Source of the DNA: Myrica gale
Lineage: Eukaryota > Streptophyta > Magnoliopsida > Fagales > Myricaceae
DNA: 64,000 nt
Assembly: GCA_963930655.1 (NCBI GenBank)
Contig: OZ005609.1
Coordinates: forward strand, 18,549,001-18,613,000
Direction: 5' to 3'
This document shows, in pieces, positions 12,471-24,700 of the stretch (its first letter is position 1; every line of letters begins with the position of its first letter). The translations under genes and the position numbers were made by a program. Below the pieces are notes generated by a model. The model was given only the letters and a program-made list of their open reading frames with translations, was not told the DNA's origin and searched no databases.

Positions 12471-12766
12471 TCAAAAGAAACATCACGAGTAACAGAAGCA
12501 TAAAATAAATTCTTTGGAAGAATTAAACTTGGTAAGCTATCAGCAAGAGTTGAAAGGGGTGCTTCCTTTTGCAGTAAGTGATACAACCCATGCTTTACTT
12601 CACCCATCCCAATCATGATCCAGGATGCAAGGTCCTGAATAAAAGAAAGGTTAGAGAGATAAATTAGACAACAAAGGATGGATTAAGTAAGCTTTTTTGT
12701 TGAAAGTAAGTTGAAAGTGAAGGAAGGAACACAAAGCATATCCATGAGGATGAGGCTCTTTGTGAC

Positions 12767-13155
12767 CTAAACTGTACCAATGTGGCTAACAGGTACTTCA
12801 CTACCATTGGATAATATCACTGTATAAGCTACTTGAGTAGTGATGGAATGCAAATGCAATGTGCTACAGACCATATGATATGTACGGGGGTGTTTGTTTG
12901 CCGAAATTTCGGGGAATATTCTCAAAATTTTGGAAATCTTTTGAATATTGAGATTTATTGGGGATTGTGAAAGATTTGGAATGTGTGCATAAATGTTGAA
13001 AATTTTGCAGTGTGTTTGGTTTGGTCGAAATTTTGATGCCCCGAAATATTGGGTAAACAAACGCCTAAAGCACCCGTATTAATTACCCATGGATGGTCAG
13101 TTGAATTGGATACCTTGTGTGTGTGAGTGGAAAGGCAAATGGAGGTACCAGACAT
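12767..13155 (-). pseudogene. Copia protease, split by a MITE
   Basis: Two pieces flank the MITE. The upstream piece carries the active-site region as WVINTGA, with N where the family has the catalytic D. The downstream piece resumes at HMVCSTLHLHS and ends SNGSEVPVSH, the flap region. The MITE lies between the active-site alanine and the following T/S-D-H positions. The substitution and the insertion each would abolish activity. Confidence 0.85.
12889..13065. mobile_element. Tourist-like MITE nested in copia protease
   Basis: The 177-bp element has inverted ends GGTGTTTGTTTGCC at the left and GGCGTTTGTTTACC read inward from the right. TAA follows the right end, but the left-side target triplet is not clearly matched, so the class (PIF/Harbinger, Tourist-like) rests on the ends and size. 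It has no coding capacity. Confidence 0.75.
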
Positions 13156-13238
13156 CTTGGAAGACCTAGAGGCATGGGCTACGAGTTTGAAGGTGGCTTA
13201 AGCTTGGTTGATAGATGGCATGGCTGACATAGTTTTTT

Positions 13239-14358
13239 TCATGCTTCAAGATATTCAGAAGTTGTTAGTATTGACCTTTTGTTAGAGCCACCTTTATCAT
13301 CATCATCATCTTCTTGCTCAAAAGAGACTGAATTCACAAATGTATCAAAATTAGAAGCCTTCTTATACAGCTTATTGTCCCGGGGGTATCCATGGAGCTT
13401 ATAACATTTATCAACTAAATGTCCTATCAAATTGCAGCGGGTGCAAACTGGGGGCTCGACATTACCAACCTTGAAACAATTCTCAAGAATATGTTCTGAA
13501 ACCTTGCAATGGCTACAATAGGGTCAATTTTTTCTCTATGGTGTCACTGATTTCAAACCAGTTCTGTAATTAGTGTAGGGATTATAGGTCAATAATGTCA
13601 TGGACTTAGTGGAAGGCAAGTCAGTTAGTATCTAATGTTGTCGCTCTTGTTGTTGAATCACTAAAAAAATTCTGTTGACAGGAGGCAAAGGATCCAATAG
13701 CATAATTTGATCCCTAATATTCAAATAAGTCTCACTCAATCCTATGAGAAATTGTATGACACAATCTCTGATACTAATTAGACAAGGTTCTCAATCTTCC
13801 ATAAGTGCACTCAGGCAATGGGTCATACACAAGCAAATCATCCCACAAGTTTTTCAGCTTACATAAGTATACTTACGATGTATTCGTCCTGTTGCAGAGT
13901 TGCCCAAAAAACTTCTTCAACTGGAAAATCCGTGGCCCATTCTGCTGGGTGAACTGATCCTTGAGCTCCATCCAAACTTCAGAAGCATTGTCTACAAGAG
14001 CTATGCTCAGCTTAACAGAAAGACTGATAGAGTTCTGCAACCATGAGACAACCATGCCATTGCATCATTCCCAAATGTAAAGGAATGGGTCATCAAAGTC
14101 TGTTAGTCTTGGTAGGTCACCATTAACGAATCCTAGCTTATTCTTGGTTCAAAGAGCTCGATAAATAGCCCTGGACCAAGTGGTATAGCTTTCAGTCGTG
14201 AGGAGTTTTGTAACCAAGGTAAGTGCTGGGTTATCTCCATTTTCTAGTCGGTAGAGGTTGGTTGGGTCACTGAGGTTAAGAAATTTTGATTGTGGTGGTG
14301 GTGGAGAGTTGGGTTCAATAAAATCAATAAAGCTGCTACTAGATGAATCAGACATCAT
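13239..14358 (-). pseudogene. Copia gag with zinc knuckle
   Basis: Translation starts at 14358 with MMSDSSSSSFIDFIEP, about 30 bp inside the 5' LTR. The N-terminal gag domain follows (NPALTLVTKLLTTESYTTWS), then a UBN2-like gag piece at 13873-14055 (VDNASEVWMELKDQFTQ). A zinc knuckle, CTRCNLIGHLVDKCYKLHGYP-like, lies near 13390-13450. Several frame breaks separate these blocks, so no intact gag is made. Confidence 0.85.
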
Positions 14359-14376
14359 GGTTCTAGGCTCTCACCC

Positions 14377-14388
14377 GCTCTGGTACCA
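14377..14388 (-). other. Copia primer-binding site
   Basis: On the minus strand TGGTACCAGAGC directly follows the 5' LTR end. It differs by one base from the common plant initiator-methionine tRNA site TGGTATCAGAGC. Confidence 0.9.
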
Positions 14389-14743
14389 TGTAAGAAGTTG
14401 AAGAAATTCAATGGAACAATGAGGTAGAGAAAGAAATGGAGAAGAAGATAGCACACACCATGGAGAAATTCTGTATATTTCCTCAAAGTGAATTTTGTAC
14501 AGTGTAAGGGAGAAAAGGGCTTTGTACAAGAAAGAATTTGTAACTCATTCCATTAAGGAGCTCGCTATATGTCCTCTAAATGGCTCAGTGCTTCCACTAC
14601 CTAGGATAGCTCAGCTAGGCAACAAGAAATAAAAGAATAAAATGAATATGATTGGTATAAAAAATAGATAATAATCATCTTGTTTAACGTGTGGGCTTTG
14701 GGCATCCTTTGGGCTTTTGATGGGCCGCCAATAGGCTTCCATA
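14389..14743 (-). repeat. Copia 5' LTR
   Basis: The 355-bp partner of 9706-10061 has the primer-binding site on its inner side and the ACTAA duplication on its outer side. Confidence 0.93.
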
Positions 14744-14748
14744 ACTAA

Positions 14749-15900
14749 AACCTCTACGAGGTTAGTGCACATATGTGCTTCCTAAAGGGTCCTTCCCCCA
14801 TGCATGAGAAATCTCTTCTCTCGAGTGAATGGAAACCTCGATGTTGACAAACATTAACCTCTAATTCTTGCACTCCACAACTCTAGTTTTCCATGACTCC
14901 CCTCTCCTGAAATGTGTCCCAGTATTTAACCCACATGTGTCCCATCCTTCCTCCATGACATTCATCATCAACTTTATCCATGTTCTCAAAAGATCAAATT
15001 CTAAGGGATTTCTCCTATGATCAAAGACCACTCTCCCAAGGGATGGTAATCATGGGACACTAAGCACAACATCCATCACTACTATCAGTGTCGTGATCAT
15101 GTAAATCAAGAAGATCACTTTTTGGATGTAAAGCTCAACCTCCCAATACATCTCAATACACTCCACTTGATCTTCATTAATTAGCTAAGTTGATCCCCAT
15201 TGGAATCTTGCTAAGACCCTCACTAAAGGCACGGGAAAAATGAGGTTTGCAGGCAACCTTGACAAGTCACCAGACGGATATGACCTTAGCCATGGCACCC
15301 CAGGAACATAGTGGCATGGCCAACGCCTATGACAACCAACAACCAAGGCCACGAGCCACGGGAGGGCAGTAGGAAGGTTGTATGAGGGGATGGTTCTTGA
15401 AGACTTGAGAGGACCAAAGGATTACATTGGTTGCACCACCACATGGCCACTAGCCATGACGGTGAAAGGAAGAGCATATAGAGGGATGATTCCCCGAGAC
15501 TCTGGTGGACTAGCGAAACATAATGGTGGCGCCACCACATGGCCACCACCCACTGCAGCGCTAGGAGTTGCACATGGAGAGTTGGTTCCACATGATCTAG
15601 GAAGATCAATAGAGACAAATGAATCACCACCCCACACGGTGGTGGCGTAGCGGCGGAGAAACAACAGTGCGTGGCAAGAAAGTGCCACAAAGGGTAAACT
15701 GCATGTTGGACCCATATGTAGCCGAATATTATCTCTATGAAGAGACCTATCTTTAATTAGAACTTTCCTTTTGTGTGAGTTAATTAAAGGAACAATCTTA
15801 ATCTTTATTTTAAAAAGATTGAATCCTTAATTAACATGATTGTTTTAATTATGGTAATTAGGGTTTCTTGTCACCAAGCAAACCCTAGCCACCCCCCTTA
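14749..15900. other. Intergenic, no gene recognised
   Basis: Overlapping frames at 15286-15715 are open on both strands because of repeated GCCACCACATGGCCA-like phrases. They show no domain or plausible exon structure. Nothing else is recognisable. Confidence 0.45.
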
Positions 15901-16180
15901 GGTGCCATTTATGGTAACGATTCCAATTGATTTGAGATTGAAGTCTTGATTGGCAATTAGAAAAATGGAGTTTGAGTGTGAAAATTTGGGGGTGGTTACA
16001 ATTTCGAGTTATGAGAGTTGGTGAAAAAATGAATATAGTTTATGAGAATTTGTAAAAAAGTGAAGAGCGAGAAGATTTGAATGCATATTATACTCACAAA
16101 GAATAGTTTGGTGGGAAGAGAGATTATTTCGTAATTTTTTTAATTAAGAGCCAAATTTTGAGTGCCAAACAAACACCACC
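15901..16180. mobile_element. Tourist-like MITE
   Basis: The 280-bp element has inverted ends GGTGCCATTTATGG and GGTGGTGTTTGTTTGG (the right end read inward) and a clean 3-bp TTA target duplication at 15898-15900 and 16181-16183. Together these fit the PIF/Harbinger class. It has no coding capacity. Confidence 0.8.
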
Positions 16181-16183
16181 TTA

Positions 16184-17330
16184 AATAAGGCAATTATAAT
16201 TTTCTCACTACAAGAAGCATGTGGCCAGCCATATGATGCTAATTAAGGATGCAATCTAAAATGTTGATTGAATCCTTCTTTGGTAGTATTCGACCACAAC
16301 GAATTCCATTCTCCCTTGGCCTTATCTTAGTCTAGGTGTATTTAAGCGTAATGGTTTTCTCTATAAGGAAGCCTCGACCAAATAAGCTTATGAAGAAGTG
16401 TAAATACCCCCATGACACTAGTTTATGCATCCATTATCCATTATCTTATTATCAAACTTGTCTCCATGAGAGATTTTGGCCGTGTGCCTTTTTTCAAATC
16501 GGTGTTTAGGTTGGTGCCTATTTCACTTGGGTTAGCTTATTATGTTGGGTATTAAGTTAGATTCAGTCCTTTGGTGTGAGTTGTAGTCTCTCATATTGAT
16601 TGACTTGGACTAGTTGAGTTGATGTTCCTCAAGTAGAGGTGCTTCTACGAGGCGTGAGTTTAATCTATGAACTTTACGAACGTTTAAGTTACCATTTATA
16701 GGTTACCTTTGCCATCTCGATAACATTATTATCATTAATCTTCTACCCTCCATATTCTTTACTTTCTATTTCTTTTTGGGATACTCTTTCTTTTTAGCCC
16801 GAGATTCTCTTTATTTTCGCTCATTAGAGTATCAACCTTAGGCGGGTGAGACTAAACAAGAGTCCTTGTGAGGGAAAAAACAAGAGGGATAGGCATTGGT
16901 TAGGGGCCTAGACCGGAGACCCTATCAAGTCTACCTTCGACTTTATGGCTCTAGAGTTCTTGTCAGCATTTGAGTCCACAAAGTTAAGGGCCTCTCCACT
17001 ATCAATGAGGATTACCACCTCCCTTTCTCCTATTAACCCCCGAGACTTTCTTGTGACTAAGGTTTATATCTTCCAAAAGGGCCTTGCGTGGCTACCTTCA
17101 AGCTTCCTACAAAACCCAACTCCTCTTCCTCCTTTGTCTTCTCTTGCTCGCAACTCAACTGTCAAGATGATGCCTTTTGCAACTCCTCTCCTTTCTCGAC
17201 TTCCCCATTGGCCTTCAATCCTACGCTACTCGAACCTTCTCCACATTCTTTTTTCATCTCCCCTTTACGTTTCTCTTTCATCTCAAATTTGACCCATTCT
17301 TCTTCTCTTAAGAATCCAAGCTCTTCAGCA
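16184..17330. other. Intergenic, no gene recognised
   Basis: Overlapping frames near 16945-17339 are rich in Ser, Leu and Pro, as is usual for CT-rich DNA, and lack any known domain. I see nothing else here. Confidence 0.4.
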
Positions 17331-17515
17331 AAGCTATAACTCAATTGGTACCATCCTATATTCACTAACTCCCAGGTCAGGAATTCGAGTGGACATAAGT
17401 TGAAATTGCTTCCAAAAGTAAAGCATGACCTTGGGCTTAGTGGATGGGCTGAGACTGGCTGGTGGTCAGACTGATGCTATGGTGACGGGCTCACCCAATG
17501 AATAGTAGCTATGGT
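17331..17515 (+). mobile_element. Probable SINE relic
   Basis: A tRNA-like head has a box-A-like ATAACTCAATTGGTA (17336-17350) and a box-B-like GGAATTCGAGTGG (about 17390-17402), spaced as in tRNA promoters. A non-tRNA body of about 110 bp follows. No clear poly(A) tail or target duplication was found, so this is tentative. Confidence 0.4.
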
Positions 17516-18715
17516 TAAAACCGACATTTTATAGCAAGGGAGTCCTATGGTCACGCCTAGGGAGGGTTGATCCTTCATTTTCCACATGATCATTTTTCTT
17601 TTGGATCAAAGGGTGTTAACCCAAAGAACTAGCTGGTCTATTGTGGCTGCCCATTGCCACCTCCTTATGCCTTTTCTTGGACTCCCGGTTGGCCTTACTT
17701 CCTCTCAACTTAGTTGCATGACTCCTCAAAGCTTGCTTCTAAGGCGACCATCCTTTTCTCCATGTGTGGCCATAGATTCTTCCTTTCCTTGATATGAGTT
17801 TCCTTTTCACAATTTTTCTCAAAAAGGCTTCCGAGAGTGACGGGTGGACACTCTCAATGAAAGCATCAATGATAGAAGCCCTCGAAGTGTCGATGGATAA
17901 ATGCCTTAACGGTGGGGACCTAGTTGGTGTCTAAAAATGGATACACGTGTAAAAGTGTGGGTGTGTTGAAGGAATAAATCATGCTATCACAGTAACACTC
18001 AAACAATGTGGTGATATGAGTAACTCAGGCTACTACTCAAAATCATAATATATAATGACACTCAAAGTGCTTAACAATTCAAAATATAATTACAAATAAA
18101 ATGCCTAGGGTCTTATATAGATTATAGTGGTCGGTCAAGGCTAGCAAATATGAACCAAAAAATAACACCTACAAGGAATGGCATTCACCTTGCAATCAAT
18201 TCTAATTCAAATTTGGCTTGATTGGTCTCCCATAATCAATTCCTTGATCTTAAGAAAATCTCTCAATCTAGGATTGTCTCCTTGAGAGACTTGAAGCAAG
18301 ATTGAGAAGATAGTCCAGATTTCTTGAAACAAGATTGAGAAGATGGAGAAGAGAGTTGAAGTTGTGCATGAAATGGACGTTGATGGTCCTGTGAATGTTC
18401 CTCTTGAACCTAGAACTGAAAAGCCAAAAAGGCTACTTGTTTGAAAGCTAGGATTGCAAATTTTGAATCTTGTCCAAGACAGTGGGTTTAGCTACTGAAA
18501 TTCGCCAAATTTTCTCGGGCAAGCACAAAGACTCTTCAAAAATAGTAAACTCTCTAAGTGATTGCAGTTACTAGAGCAGGTAGAACCAATTCAATCGTCT
18601 CTCCATTAAAAAATTGTCAAGAGTCCCCATCCATCTTAGGGAAACCAAACAACAAAAACAAATTCACCCGCTCTTAAAGTAGCACCTCAAAAAGTGAGTG
18701 TCTTGAGAAAGAACT
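17516..18715. other. Downstream flank of the METTL gene
   Basis: No coding pattern is seen. Part of the right side should be the 3' UTR of the minus-strand methyltransferase gene ending at 18716, but no poly(A) signal position is certain. Confidence 0.4.
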
Positions 18716-21700
18716 TCACATGGGCCTCTGAAACTTCCCATGAACCCACACCCTCCGCATGCTCTTCCCATTTCGACGATTCACCGACTTAACACAACAA
18801 TATTCAAGCTCAAGCTGCAAGGTCCAGACAAAGTTTCAAACATAAGGAACAGTTAAAAGCCAAGAACTTTTCTGGAGTCTCAATCTCCAAAGAGAAGCAA
18901 TTGTCTGGATATTAAAGTTTAAAAAGGAGAGAAACCATTGTGAGGATTGTTTTAATTTCATTTCAGACAAATAGGAACAACTTCAATCACGTATTGTCAA
19001 TCAGCAGCAATTGCTACCACTAACGTCAACCCTAGACCAAGAAAAGAGTCTACCTCAATGAAGCCTGCACCAACAAACAGATCTCTGACAGTATCTAAAC
19101 AGAAGAAATAAGAGCGGGTTCCATCTGATCGCATGTACTCCCTGAACCCGACCCTTTGGTCTGGCTCAAATCGAAGCATAGTCATATCATAGAGGCCTGA
19201 ATTCTTCAGGTTAACCTTTGTCAGTAGGTATAAGGACAAAAGATTCAGATACTTACAAATTTAAGACTTGTATATTTAATTCAAACAGAAATATCAGTTC
19301 TATTTTTCCAAACAATTACCATAATCCCTAAATAAGAGCATGCCTCCTGGTTTTACGACAGAAAAGCACTCCTTGATTGATGTTGGCATCCTCTGGAACT
19401 GTACAGCTGATAGTGTAAATATCTAAAACATTAAACGATAAAAGAAGCAACTCAGATAGTGAAATACCATCGTCGCCATCAAGAAATCTCAGTAAAATGG
19501 TAGGTGGTGCAATAGTAGACTAAGGACTCTTAATCAAGGAAGAAAGCAAGTATTGACACAGAACCATAAGTAAGAAGCATCTTCTATTTTATGGCCAAGG
19601 GCAAGTATCTAGATATATAAAACTAGTTCCTCGCTTACTTTATCCTAATCCATTGACAGCTGATACTCCAGAAACACCGGGAAACATACTTGAGTAATGT
19701 AAGAATTGGAAACATGATGACGACTATCTTCAAATCACAAAAGATACTCTGATTGCAGAGAAGAAGAATATTTGAAGCAACGCCTTGTGCCATTTTCATC
19801 AAGCATAGTACATTACTACTCCACTAGGCAAGTAAGAAGTCTAAATCAAGATTGCTAATACCTAGAGGGCCATGGAAGCGGTGCAGAAGAGCAAGAACCA
19901 TAAATTTCTGCAGAAGTCTTCTAAAGTTACCGGTCAGAAATGGAATTTTGACAGATAATTATTGCTATAATTTATATACAAACAATGGATGTCATCTGAA
20001 AGCAGGATGTTCTTTCATACAATGAAAATATAATTACCTCCAATTAGAGTGAAATTGTGACAGAGCTCTGTGCATGTGTGAGAATGTGTAGTAATTATGT
20101 TATTGTCCAACAGGTGTGACCTTCAGACTTTCACTAGTTAGAATAGTTTTGGCTTGTAAACACCACAAAAAATTCACGTTACTTTCTTCCATTGCTATTC
20201 CTATCCCCACCACCAAAAAAAAAATCAGTTTCCTTCGATGCCAGTGGTGGCTATTGAAGATCCCTGAGAGAGTTTCATATCGGTGATTGCAAACATTCAT
20301 TTCTGTTTAAGACAATAGATACTAACTTACATTATAAGTTTCCAAGAGGAGGATTGGGATTCGCTCCAACAGCCATATAACAATCAAAGAAGGGATTAGC
20401 GCTCAAAGTTCACAAGAAACAACACCTTCTCACATGATCAAGAAGGAAAAGAACACGGGAGATAGGAAAGCTTTTGGAAAGAACCATGAGAGGCAGTTTT
20501 GTGTTACCAGAGGAATGATGCATACAAATGTAAGCTCGGGCATCTTATTCTCACCATGTCAGGACTCTGATTGTTGAACTGTCGAAGGACCGACAAAAAA
20601 TCTTGCAAAAAAGTCTACCATTCGGTCCATAAACTGGAACGCATGGCAGAAAGATGACAATAGCTCAGATCTGCCCGTAGGCAGCACAGCACTTAAGTCT
20701 CATGTGTAATGAAAACAAGGAGGTGGTGGAGTGGAGGACAGTGAGAAATGTATGGGCATGTGTGGTGGAGAAAGACAAAAGGCAATAGATCTAAGAGCAA
20801 AAGTATAACAAAAATGGAGAAAAAGCGGGAAAAGAAAAGAAAAGAGAGAAAAAACAACGAAAAGAGATGGGAATAGAAAGAAAGGGGAGGGGGTGAAGAA
20901 GGAGAACAGGGGGGAGAGGGGAGTCTGGGGAGACGAGAAAAGGCTCCTTTCCCTACCCAGTAGTAGAAAGTATAGACCTCACAATGGGGAGGTAGAGAGA
21001 CCTCACAGAAGAGGAAAAAAAATCATCTGTGGTGCCAGTTGATTTTGGTGGTTGTTATTATGTTTCTAGCAGTGGTTGCTCTTGTCTTCGAGCCTGTGGC
21101 AATTGTCCCTTGGTCATCTTGGCGACTATGGTGGTTGTTGGCTATGTCTATCAAACAACGTGGTTGAAACCACAGCATTGGAAAACCTAAAGTTTTGAAT
21201 CGACAATAGTTTTGAAGGAGAAGACACTTGTTCGGTTGCATGTGTATCAGCCTATCATACAGGCTAGGGTTTTCCCTACTTTGGAAAATCACAAGAACCA
21301 GATCCTAGTTAGTCTAGTGTCAGGGTAGGGTCAATATGAATCTAGCCCATTTCTTTCAGGCGGAGTCCAAGCCAACTTAGGTGAACTCAGATCTATTGTG
21401 TCAGGTGAAACTGAACCATTCAATCTGGACCAAGCCAAATTGGTCAACTCAGATAAGAAAAGCTAGGTCAACCAGGTTCCACTAAATAGGGCAAATGCAG
21501 ATTCAAGTTTTTCGATTCTGCCAGATTCCTTCTTCTGACTCATCTGAGAATCTGTTGGCTACCTTGTTTTCTATCTCATCCTGATAGTATGAACCATTTC
21601 AGGAGAGTTTCTAGCAGGCTCTATCACTTTTTGGCGGGTTCATGTGGTTTTTCAACTACTGCTATTCATTTTTTGCTGGTTCGGTTGACTTTTCAACCAG

Positions 21701-24700
21701 TTCCAATAGTTTTTGAGTGATTTCGTCATGTTTCAACCATTTCAATGTTGGTTCATCCCATTCTTGCTATCTAGGCGATTTCAAACTTGATTTATCTTGT
21801 GCTGCATATCTTCGAATTACTATAGGCCTTGCTTCTGGGCCATTTTAAACTTGTTTTCTCCTCCTGTGCAACCTATCTTCGACTACTAAAGGCCTTTTTC
21901 AGCAGCTTCAGCATGCAACAAGTTCAATTTTGAAGTTCTTACACTCAAGTTAGCTTTCTTTTCTCCGTTTTAGTTGTGCATACTACTAGTGTGTGCTTGA
22001 TTGTTCTGTGTGGAAGGAGTTAGTTGGATTTCTTGGGTTTACTTGCTACTATTGGCTATTATCTCTTGGTTGAACAATTACCATGGAATGCTAAGTCTGA
22101 ATCAGATACATTGGCTCGTGTTTAATGCCCAAATGACTGCAAGAATACAATAGGAGAAATTATGTTTAGCGATCCTCTTCTGCCTTTCCTTGCTTTCCTT
22201 TTAAGCTGGCTTCCCTTGATGCCCACTGCTTAGCCAACTTTGAGAAAATATTTTTGAAAGGTAAAGGCCCAATTAGCACCTCGTCACATATGAACTCCCG
22301 CAACAACCGTTCCTATATGTTTCAAGCATAGCAAAACAGCATCAAGATGTTAATGTTGTTCACTTTCTAATTGTCTCAAAGGCTAAAGTATGAGCCTATC
22401 CGCACACAGATCTTGGGGTGTTAGCTCTCATCCCTTCCTTCATATTATCTAGACCCTAGTGCTACAATAGCTGATAGTAGTCCTTAGTTGACTCCTGATG
22501 GCCTTAGCTCACCTGGGACTCATGACTGTAGGGGGTGGCATATTAGAGGTCGTGAACCTCCTACATGTTCTCAGGGTGACCATACTACTCATTCTGTGAG
22601 TTACATATTCGGGATTACATGGGAAGTCCCCTGGACCTTAGAGTATCTTCCACCATCATTTGGATTCTCCTCTAGCACTGGCCAAAAACAAGAGTCTAAG
22701 CTAATTAGTATCCCCAGAGATGAAAATGCTTAGCTCCTAGCTCATAAGTGAAACATTTCCTCATCCACTGCTGCTCTTGTTCAATCAGTTACTACATCCA
22801 CCTTTCTCTTCTCCTCCACTCAAAATACTTTTATCATAGACTTAGGTGCAACCGAACACATGATTGATATGTCTAGTAACTTATCAGAATATCATCATGT
22901 AGCCTCGCCTCTGAATGTTATTCCTACGCATTGCTCCCTAGCTAAGGTTACATACTTGAGAGACACACCTCACCCCTAAGACGGACTTATTCCCTTGGCT
23001 TTCCTTTTAAAAACTATCCATGTCAACATGGACCGATAGGTTTAATACAGAGAAATTTTGCTATTTGTAATATTTATGGACGATCATTCACATATGACAT
23101 AACTATTTTCTATCCAAATTGTTCTCCTTTCAAGTTTTCCATGAAGAGATTCAGACACTTTCAGAAATCAGATCCAAATTTTAGGTTTCGAAAATGCCAA
23201 AAAAGTATAGTTTTTTTAGATAGGATATGTGCTCTGTCGATACTCCACTAGTGTTTTGTCAACTTCCTCAATCTACACCACACTTTCAAGATAATAGTTA
23301 CCGGATGAGTAGTCTTCAACAGCCCAATTCATTTCCACTTCTGAGTATTTTATCATCTCCACTTGTCTCATATTCTACTTGTCTTCTCTGCCATCACATC
23401 TTCTAGCTCCATTATCAGTTTACTTCTGTCACCCGCCGCCATCCACTCTCGCACTTCCATCATCTTCCTTGCCATTTCCAAATCCAACTCCACCAGATGA
23501 GTCAGAATATTTGCCCATTCCTCTCTGGATATGTTCCAGTACCTGTACTATTATACATCTCATTTATCATTTTGTTTTCACTCATTCCTCGTCTCCTTCA
23601 CTTACATGCTTTCATTTACATGCTTACCTCACAGCTATCACGTATTTGTATTCCCAATATAGTCAAGGATACATTGCCTTGCAGGGTTAGAGGAAAGCCA
23701 TGGAATTGGGAATGGATGCCCTATGTTAAAAGAGACTTGGGGTCTTTTTCCACTACCTACTAGCAACCAAACTAACAGCAATAAATGGGCACCTACCAAT
23801 TTATTGTTGCTGAAAATTATGAGGCATTTATCTGGTGGCAAAAGCTTCCTCCATGTGGAAATTGAAATTCTTTGGAGAGATATTTGATTCTGAGGAGACA
23901 TTTTATCAAGTTTACGAAGTCTCCTCTATTTGGATATTGGTTTCTCTAACTGCTAATCTTGATTGGCCTTGGTTTCAATTGACCGTACGAGCGCCATCTT
24001 ACACGGCAATTTCTTGCAGTAGTGTTAAAATTCAGTCTCCATCGATGCTAGATAGACCATTCAGCACTTCCTTTATATACCGATATATGCTATTTCTCCT
24101 TGTAGTCTGTGGCTGATATTATGATAACTGGGAATGACTATAAGGGTGCCTCAATTAAAACAATTCTTGCAGCACCACTTTCACACTAAAGACTTGGGCA
24201 ATCTTTGATGAGAAAGGCATCGGTTCTAAAGCTTTAGTTCTAACAGGTCCTAAAAAGGGTTGTGATGTTGCCAACACATTAATAAATTTTATTAATGGCC
24301 CAGATTGCATTAAAAAATATATTAATGGACCTGCAATCTAGACCATTGATAGAATTTATTAATGTGTTGGCAACATAACAACCCTTGTTAAGGCCAATTA
24401 GGACTGAAGCTTTAGAACCGAAATTTTTCCCGTCTTTGATATTTTCTTAGTATTGAAGTTAATTATGAGCTCAAACATTCTTGAATTATCAGGATTTGCC
24501 AGATGCTCGATCCATCGACATCCCCAAGTATCCACACAGTATTGAAAGATGAGGGAGACTTATATGAAGATCTTCCCAGATATTAGTGACCAATTAGAAA
24601 GCTAAGTTATCCCATTGTCAAAAGATCAAAAATTTGGTATGCAGCCAATGCAACGTGGCAGTTTTTGGAAGCTCCCAAGGTCCCTGAGTAGGACGCTATA

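Larger units (their letters stand above)
9706..14743 (-). mobile_element. Full-length, decayed Ty1/copia LTR retrotransposon
   Basis: This is a 5,038-bp element bounded by two LTRs and a 5-bp target-site duplication, ACTAA (9701-9705 and 14744-14748). On the minus strand the order is 5' LTR, primer-binding site, gag with a zinc knuckle, protease, integrase, reverse transcriptase, RNase H, polypurine tract and 3' LTR. Integrase before reverse transcriptase is diagnostic of copia. The LTR starts TAT(C/G)GAAGCC and ends TTACA on its own strand, a TG..TA variant as read on plus. Many frameshifts and stops, and a nested MITE, make it non-autonomous. Confidence 0.95.

Noticed and set aside
15286-15715. 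Overlapping ORFs open on both strands
   Set aside because: They result from repeated CCACCACATGGCCA-like phrases; no domain or splice structure.
18997-19239. METTL C-terminus read straight through the exon 6 donor
   Set aside because: The residues after GAGFIE are intronic (donor GTAGAC); the true C-terminus is in exon 7 at 18716-18814, which carries the conserved VWVHGKFQ.
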